From assembly GCA_031550405.1 (NCBI GenBank), contig JAVBOP010000109.1:1-10097 (forward strand): DNA of 10,097 nucleotides, written 5' to 3'. The notes under the pieces were generated by a model. The model searched no databases and was not told the origin of the DNA. It saw only the letters and a program-made list of their open reading frames with translations. The DNA is from JAVBOP01 sp031550405 (GTDB lineage Bacteria > Bacteroidota > Ignavibacteria > Kapaibacteriales > UBA2268). This document shows, one piece after another, positions 6,297 through 10,097 of the stretch (positions are counted from its first letter, which is position 1; every line of letters starts with the position of its first letter). A program made the position numbers and the translations under genes.

Positions 6297-6975
6297 TGAT
6301 ACAGTCGCTTATGTAAGTGATGGCGTAAAAAGCAGCCATGAAAAGGCAGATTTTGGCAATATTGTTAAAAATCAACAGGATACCAATTTGATTATGCCGC
6401 TTAATGTTGGTAATTATTGGGTGTATAGTGTTTCTCATGGTGCATTTGTAGATCATAATACAATTTGCTATTCACATGCTTATTATGAGCTGTTAGCGGT
6501 TGTCGGCACTGAAGATATTAATGGCGAGACATGGTATAAAATGCAAAGCACAACAGATTATGGATACAGCCAGTTCTTTTATTACACTAATACCTCCACA
6601 GGTTTGTTTTGCAAATTAACTAAAGACAGCGAGCCTGTGATGTTATGCCCATATATTAAGCTGGATAGTGATAAAAGAGTAAGTTATAGCCCTAAAAATA
6701 ATGATATATTATCACCTGAATTTAATACAGAGAGGCAACAAATATCTCTTGTACACATCAATAAAATGGATGTTACCGGTAATTATTATACTACCTATGT
6801 TCATAGATATAATGGTCAGGATAGAAAGGCAATTAGCATATCAGCTGTATATAAAAAAAATTATGATGATAATTCATACATTTTGGGAATTGGGTATGTA
6901 GCAGGAAATTATCGCATAAATGATAATCTCGAAGACATACGTAAAAATTTATCAGAATGTCATTTAAATCCATAG
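6229..6975 (+). CDS. Putative surface lipoprotein of unknown function
   Basis: The 248-aa product has a textbook lipoprotein signal (MKTK, hydrophobic core, LAAC with Cys20). Cys20 is followed by SDDD, which resembles the lipoprotein export signal that sends lipoproteins to the cell surface in Bacteroidota. After a linker, 'MPLNVGNYWVYSV' (56-68) is the opening of a beta-rich module common in Bacteroidota and related secreted proteins, often written as PL.VGN.WVY; 'NGETWYKMQ' and 'GLFCKLTKD' fit the same pattern. Its function is unknown. The stop codon TAG and the preceding Asn-Pro codons lie in the second copy of the signal-peptide cassette, so the present C-terminus may have been set by that copy's arrival. 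Confidence 0.82.
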   Translation: MKTKIVFAMLMAAGIMLAACSDDDTVAYVSDGVKSSHEKADFGNIVKNQQDTNLIMPLNVGNYWVYSVSHGAFVDHNTICYSHAYYELLAVVGTEDINGETWYKMQSTTDYGYSQFFYYTNTSTGLFCKLTKDSEPVMLCPYIKLDSDKRVSYSPKNNDILSPEFNTERQQISLVHINKMDVTGNYYTTYVHRYNGQDRKAISISAVYKKNYDDNSYILGIGYVAGNYRINDNLEDIRKNLSECHLNP

Positions 6976-7055
6976 GAGGGAAAAAATATGAAAACGAAAA
7001 TTATTTTTGCAATGTTAATGGCTGCTGGCATAATGCTGGCAGCCTGCAGCGATGA
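6967..7055 (+). repeat. Shine-Dalgarno plus lipoprotein signal-peptide cassette, copy 2
   Basis: 89 bases matching 6209-6296. Differences: one inserted G in the Shine-Dalgarno (TAGGAGGG), a G-to-A change making Val6 into Ile6, and one silent C-to-T change. It overlaps the last codons and stop of the 6229 gene. Confidence 0.93.
6973..6980 (+). promoter_or_regulatory. Shine-Dalgarno overlapping the upstream stop codon
   Basis: TAGGAGGG serves both as the TAG stop of the 6229 gene and as the ribosome-binding site for the ATG at 6988. This arrangement favours re-initiation by the ribosome finishing the upstream gene and fixes the start of the downstream one. Confidence 0.8.
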
Positions 7056-7683
7056 CCCTGTCAATACGGTAACTGTGCGCGATGAAGTGCATGGCAAATT
7101 TTCAATAGAAGCTCTTACAGACCCTGCCAATAATATGTATAGAGATATTGAAATTGGATTTGACAGTATCAAAATTCGGCTTATGCAAAATGGTGAAGTC
7201 TTTCAGGAGGTGTATTCCGATAGTAACCGCTTTACATTTAAGCAGGTTCCGCATGGCAAATATGATATGATGTTTTATGTAACTGATGATATTACATATC
7301 TTAAGAAGGATATAACAATTGGCGGCGATACGCTGCCGAATTTATATATCAATGGCGTATTCCCCGTATATTCCAATATCCTGTACAAAGACACAATATC
7401 CTTGATAAAAATCAAGAAGTATTCGATGGCATTTTCGCCGGATTCATGTCGAATAGGTATAGATTATTATGTGATGTCTGATTCTACGGATGTAGAAATA
7501 AGTGCCATTGATGCAAATGGCAATATTATTGGCAGTTTTAATAGAATGCAGATGATGGGTTTCAATTCTTTGGGATTATACCTAATAATACCTGAAAACC
7601 AGCTTGTTATAGCAAGAGTCCGCTATTCAATCAAAGATAAACAATACTTAGCCTGTTCAACATTAATATGCGAAGATTATTAA
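6988..7683 (+). CDS. Putative surface lipoprotein with predicted beta-sandwich domains
   Basis: The 231-aa product has a signal peptide differing from that of the 6229 protein by a single residue (Val6 to Ile6), lipobox LAAC with Cys20 and then SDD, again suggesting surface exposure. The rest is different. The part from about 30 to 120 includes 'RFTFKQVPHGKYDMMFYV' and 'LKKDITIGGD', which recall transthyretin/carboxypeptidase-regulatory-like or pilus-type beta-sandwich modules ('F.V..G.Y'); the C-terminal half (DVEISAIDANGNIIGSF) looks like another beta-rich module. These are fold-level impressions, not family matches. It is the last gene of the co-directional block, probably translated by coupling to 6229. 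Confidence 0.8.
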   Translation: MKTKIIFAMLMAAGIMLAACSDDPVNTVTVRDEVHGKFSIEALTDPANNMYRDIEIGFDSIKIRLMQNGEVFQEVYSDSNRFTFKQVPHGKYDMMFYVTDDITYLKKDITIGGDTLPNLYINGVFPVYSNILYKDTISLIKIKKYSMAFSPDSCRIGIDYYVMSDSTDVEISAIDANGNIIGSFNRMQMMGFNSLGLYLIIPENQLVIARVRYSIKDKQYLACSTLICEDY

Positions 7684-7725
7684 ATTTATAACAAAAATCA
7701 GCAATCTAATATCGCAAGCCATGAT

Positions 7726-7745
7726 TTATGAATATTTTTTCATAA
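7726..7745 (+). terminator. AT-rich hairpin after the lipoprotein genes, possible terminator
   Basis: TTATGAA (7726-7732) pairs with TTCATAA (7739-7745) around a T-rich loop, 42 bases after the 6988 stop codon. The stem is weak and the U-rich stretch is in the loop rather than after the stem, so terminator function is uncertain. The 14 bases ATGATTTATGAATA here also follow the metalloprotease stop codon (6174-6187). Confidence 0.3.
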
Positions 7746-7788
7746 TTTGTCGATTATATATAAAACCATTATACAGCTCTCTAATACA

Positions 7789-7872
7789 CAACCGTTATCA
7801 AGATATGTTAATTAATCCAGTGGATTAATGTTCTTTTGGGTATTGCATATCAAAATGAAAGTTGATAGCTGT
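7789..7872. repeat. Right copy of bipartite dispersed repeat (matches 2323-2512)
   Basis: A compact copy: segment A (7789-7832) with palindrome ATTAATCC-AGT-GGATTAAT (7811-7829), then, after 6 bases, segment B (7839-7872, GGTATTGCATAT...). It lies between the last lipoprotein gene and the 3' end of the EamA gene. For readers on the minus strand, the palindrome also sits just beyond the EamA stop codon and could act in termination. Confidence 0.75.
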
Positions 7873-7902
7873 TGGGTATTTATAGCTTATGCTTATCTAT
7901 CG

Positions 7903-8790
7903 CTATCGGCAGAGAAACAGGCAGGAAACACCCAATACTGTGATGATTACACCAAGAATGGTCTTGAATGAGAACTTGTCCCTGTACAGGAAATGGGAAA
8001 TAAAAAGCATGATAACAGGCGATGTGGCAAATATTGTGGATGCCAAGCCAACAGGTATGTACATTATCGAAACGACGCTCAAGGTCATGCCTATGCAGGG
8101 ACCAAAAACAGCACCCAGCGTTAGCAGCTGAAACGACTTCCTGTCGCGCCTGTAGAGCTTTATTGGATTCCTGTACCGCCGCAGTATATACATTGCTATG
8201 CCAAAAGATATGCCTGCAACCGGCATTCTGATAAACGCAGCAAGCACGCCATTCAACTCTCCATCTAAGTATGCCATCTTCGACAGCACAATGCCGCCTG
8301 CCTGTCCGACAGCCGCAAGAAATGCAAACTTCAGCCGCTTTATCTCCACCCTCTGTTCGTTGCTATGATTGCCGTCCATAACAACAAGCAATATCCCCGA
8401 TATGGTAATCCCAATCCCGATAATTGAAATCAGGGGCAGCGTCTCGCCATAGATAATCCATGCGAGAATACTCGTGATTGCCGGCGACAGGCTCATCACA
8501 AGCATTGTGTGGCGCGGTCCTATTTCGCCGTAAGCCCTAAACAGGCAGTAATCGCCAAACATAAGTCCCGTTATGCCGCTCAAGACCATATATGCGGTCT
8601 GTTTCCACGTTATCACAAGCGGGATGTTTGCAAGCAGCAGGAAAGCGCCAAGTATCACAGTGGCAAGCAGCAGCCTGTCGACGTTCAGCTGTATGGTGCC
8701 GATTCGGTGGCGGGCTTTTGTGAATATGTATGGGCTGATTGACCATGATATGGTTGTCAGTAATGCTAAGATTTCTCCGGTAAAGCGCAT
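7903..8790 (-). CDS. EamA-family (drug/metabolite transporter superfamily) membrane protein
   Basis: Inner-membrane permease of the DMT superfamily; members export amino acids, metabolites or drugs, and the substrate cannot be inferred here. The 295-aa product shows ten hydrophobic segments arranged as two EamA repeats (about 3-137 and 151-294). Segments lie near 5-23, 39-57, 66-84, 92-111, 119-138, 154-172, 180-203, 222-243, 247-269 and 275-293. Each repeat ends in the usual pair: 'GETLPLISIIGIGITISGILL' and 'RDKFSFKTILGVIITVLG' are cognate, preceded by 'LSPAITSILAWIIYGE' and 'TSPVIMLFISHFLYRD'. The ATG at 8790 gives a complete N-terminus; the upstream sequence offers only a weak ribosome-binding site. 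GC is near 47% in a counted line, well above that of the lipoprotein block next to it. The gene is divergent from the LRR gene at 9066. Confidence 0.92.
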   Translation of the reverse strand: MRFTGEILALLTTISWSISPYIFTKARHRIGTIQLNVDRLLLATVILGAFLLLANIPLVITWKQTAYMVLSGITGLMFGDYCLFRAYGEIGPRHTMLVMSLSPAITSILAWIIYGETLPLISIIGIGITISGILLVVMDGNHSNEQRVEIKRLKFAFLAAVGQAGGIVLSKMAYLDGELNGVLAAFIRMPVAGISFGIAMYILRRYRNPIKLYRRDRKSFQLLTLGAVFGPCIGMTLSVVSIMYIPVGLASTIFATSPVIMLFISHFLYRDKFSFKTILGVIITVLGVSCLFLCR

Positions 8791-8922
8791 TGGCAGCCTG
8801 TTGCAGGTTAGGGTTTGTCTGTTGATTTACGATTAAAAAAAACGAGTAAATAAATGACTTAATTGGAGAAATTTTATTGTAGCGGCGTCGATTTTCTTCA
8901 AGATATAGAGTTATTTTTTGTG

Positions 8923-8930
8923 TATCTTTG
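8923..8930 (+). promoter_or_regulatory. Bacteroidota-type -7 promoter element for the LRR gene
   Basis: TATCTTTG matches TAnnTTTG. It is the only such match I found in the 275-base divergent gap between EamA and the LRR gene. Transcription would start near 8937 and give a leader of about 130 nt. The -33 region has no clear TTG at ideal spacing. Confidence 0.6.
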
Positions 8931-8942
8931 TATTAAATTCAT

Positions 8943-8989
8943 GCGCCTTGCAACATACCGCACAGGTATTGAGTGAAACCTGCCGGCGC
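8943..8989 (+). promoter_or_regulatory. Possible structured leader of the LRR gene
   Basis: Two nested short stems can form in an otherwise AT-rich gap: outer GCGCC (8943-8947) with GGCGC (8985-8989), inner CAGGT (8963-8967) with ACCTG (8978-8982). They begin a few bases after the predicted transcription start. The outer stem is all G-C. The unpaired stretch of 15 bases on the left side makes this a tentative fold. Confidence 0.3.
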
Positions 8990-9065
8990 CTGCCGAAACC
9001 ATAGTATAATTTGCAACTATTATTAAAATTTATTCATAAATATGTCAACATATAAGGACAGTATC

Positions 9066-10097
9066 ATGAAAACAAAAAACACGATTTTTTTATTGGTTAT
9101 TGCTTTTGCATTTATATGCTCAGCAACAAAAGCTGGGGAATATCACGATGATGATAAAACCGCTCTACGCAATTTCCTAATCCAAAACTCTTATGAAGAA
9201 TATCAAACTAATGGACAGAGATTAGGATTAGACGATGATGATATGGCAATACTTAATGGCGCAAACTGGTTGACAGACGAAAGCTGGGTTAGCAAAATTC
9301 ATTATTTTATTACTTGGAACGAGGAAAATCTAAAACGTATAACGGCGATACATTGGGTTAGTGAACCGCCATTTACATATCATTTTGCAGGCAGTTTGGA
9401 TGTCAGCGAATGCACAGCTTTACGCGAATTATATTGTTCAGGCAATCTGCTTACAAATTTGAATATTAGCGGTTGTTCGGTTTTAGTTAATTTAAACTGT
9501 TACGGTAACCAGCTTACAAGTTTGGATATCAGTGGCTGCACAGCATTAACTGGTTTGGATTGTAGCGCTAACCAGCTTACAAGTTTGGATATCAGTGGCT
9601 GCACAGCATTAACTGATTTATCTTGCTATGGCAACCCGCTTACAAGTTTAGATGTCAGCGGCTGTATAGAATTAACAAGATTAACTTGTTTTCCAAATAA
9701 ACTTATGACAAATTTGGATGTTAGCGGCTGCACAGCGTTGAGCAGCTTAGATTGTTATAATAATCAGCTTATAAGCCTTGATGCCAGTGGCTGTACGGCT
9801 TTGACTACGTTGCCTTGCTATGGTAACGAACTTACCAGTTTGGATGTCAGTGGCTGTACAGCGCTGAGCAACTTAAATTGTGGCTATAATCAACTCACCA
9901 ATTTGGATATTAGTGGCTGTACAGCGCTGAGTAGCTTAAATTGTGGCTATAATCAACTCACCAATTTGGATGTCAGTGGTCATACAGCATTAACGGATCT
10001 GGATTGTTCTGCTAATCAATTCACCAATTTGGATGTCAGTGATCATACAGCATTAACAAGATTAACTTGTTTTCCAAATAAACTTATGACAAATTTG
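9066..10097 (+). CDS. Secreted leucine-rich-repeat protein (partial, runs off the window)
   Basis: The first 344 residues are open to the window edge with no stop. Signal peptide: MKTKNTIFLL through a hydrophobic core to ATKA (about residue 23). Residues 24-110 form a non-repeat cap containing 'ALRNFLIQNS', 'NWLTDESWVSKIHYFITW' and 'ITAIHW', of the kind that precedes LRR arrays in Bacteroidota proteins. From residue 111 there are eleven LRR units of 21 residues, consensus LDVSGCTAL..L.C..NQLT., beginning at 111, 132, 153, 174, 195, 217, 238, 259, 280, 301 and 322. The fifth unit has one extra residue (NKLMTN). Such arrays usually mediate protein-protein or adhesive contacts at the surface; a C-terminal T9SS domain would be expected beyond the window but cannot be seen. 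The start has AAGGA eight bases upstream. Repeats 10 and 11 change the conserved Gly-Cys to Gly-His and Asp-His. Confidence 0.93.
   Translation, partial: MKTKNTIFLLVIAFAFICSATKAGEYHDDDKTALRNFLIQNSYEEYQTNGQRLGLDDDDMAILNGANWLTDESWVSKIHYFITWNEENLKRITAIHWVSEPPFTYHFAGSLDVSECTALRELYCSGNLLTNLNISGCSVLVNLNCYGNQLTSLDISGCTALTGLDCSANQLTSLDISGCTALTDLSCYGNPLTSLDVSGCIELTRLTCFPNKLMTNLDVSGCTALSSLDCYNNQLISLDASGCTALTTLPCYGNELTSLDVSGCTALSNLNCGYNQLTNLDISGCTALSSLNCGYNQLTNLDVSGHTALTDLDCSANQFTNLDVSDHTALTRLTCFPNKLMTNL
9396..10097 (+). repeat. 63-bp tandem coding repeats (LRR array) with higher-order copy
   Basis: DNA-level tandem repeats of 63 bases encode the LRR units. Some neighbours are nearly identical: the stretch containing CTTACAAGTTTGGATATC recurs 63 bases on at 9514-9553 and 9577-9616, and GGCTATAATCAACTCACC recurs in units near 9880 and 9943. 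A longer-range copy also exists: the 45 bases at 9672-9716 recur exactly at 10053-10097, an offset of 381 bases (five 63-base units plus one 66-base unit). The window ends inside this second copy. Confidence 0.9.

Noticed and set aside
9396..10097. CRISPR array
   Set aside because: The periodic 63-base repeats keep one reading frame and encode regular LRR units; there is no constant repeat with unique spacers.

Overview
The window reads as a chromosomal segment from a member of the Bacteroidota/FCB group. Three things point there. A metalloprotease carries a type IX secretion (T9SS) type A sorting domain. Two lipoproteins have the acidic stretch right after the lipobox Cys (CSDDD, CSDDP) that marks surface lipoproteins in this phylum. 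Matches to the Bacteroidota -7 promoter element TAnnTTTG lie at three sensible places. I cannot place it more finely from sequence alone.

Layout. The left end is ordinary core sequence: dprA (+, 51-1136) converging on a tRNA-dihydrouridine synthase gene (-, 1208-2242). A 551-base AT-rich intergenic region follows. From 2803 to 7683 lies a block of six co-directional genes, all encoding predicted exported proteins and all AT-rich: a lipoprotein (2803), a tiny secreted ORF (3382), a 354-aa secreted protein (3828), a matrixin-like T9SS metalloprotease (4896) and two lipoproteins (6229, 6988). An EamA-type transporter on the minus strand (7903-8790) returns to higher GC. At the right edge a secreted leucine-rich-repeat protein (9066 onward) runs off the window.

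The main interest is the repeat architecture of the secreted block. (1) A ~204-bp direct repeat (2516-2719 and 3566-3769), holding a promoter-like element and an inverted repeat, sits ahead of both the 2803-3382 gene pair and the 3828-4896 gene pair. (2) An ~88-bp cassette comprising a Shine-Dalgarno and an entire lipoprotein signal peptide is duplicated (6209-6296 and 6967-7055) in front of two otherwise unrelated lipoproteins; the second copy also supplies the last residues and stop codon of the gene before it. (3) A bipartite degenerate direct repeat (2323-2512 and 7789-7872) brackets the whole block. I infer a modular, recombining islet of surface-protein genes sharing 5' control and export modules. 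No single known system explains it, and the functions of most of its proteins are not recognisable.

How the genes may work together: the 3828 and 4896 genes are almost certainly co-translated, with a 3-base gap, so a secreted protein of unknown function accompanies a secreted protease. The 6229 and 6988 genes are likewise joined, with the stop codon of the first abutting the Shine-Dalgarno of the second. No RNA genes, CRISPR arrays, transposases or integrases were seen.
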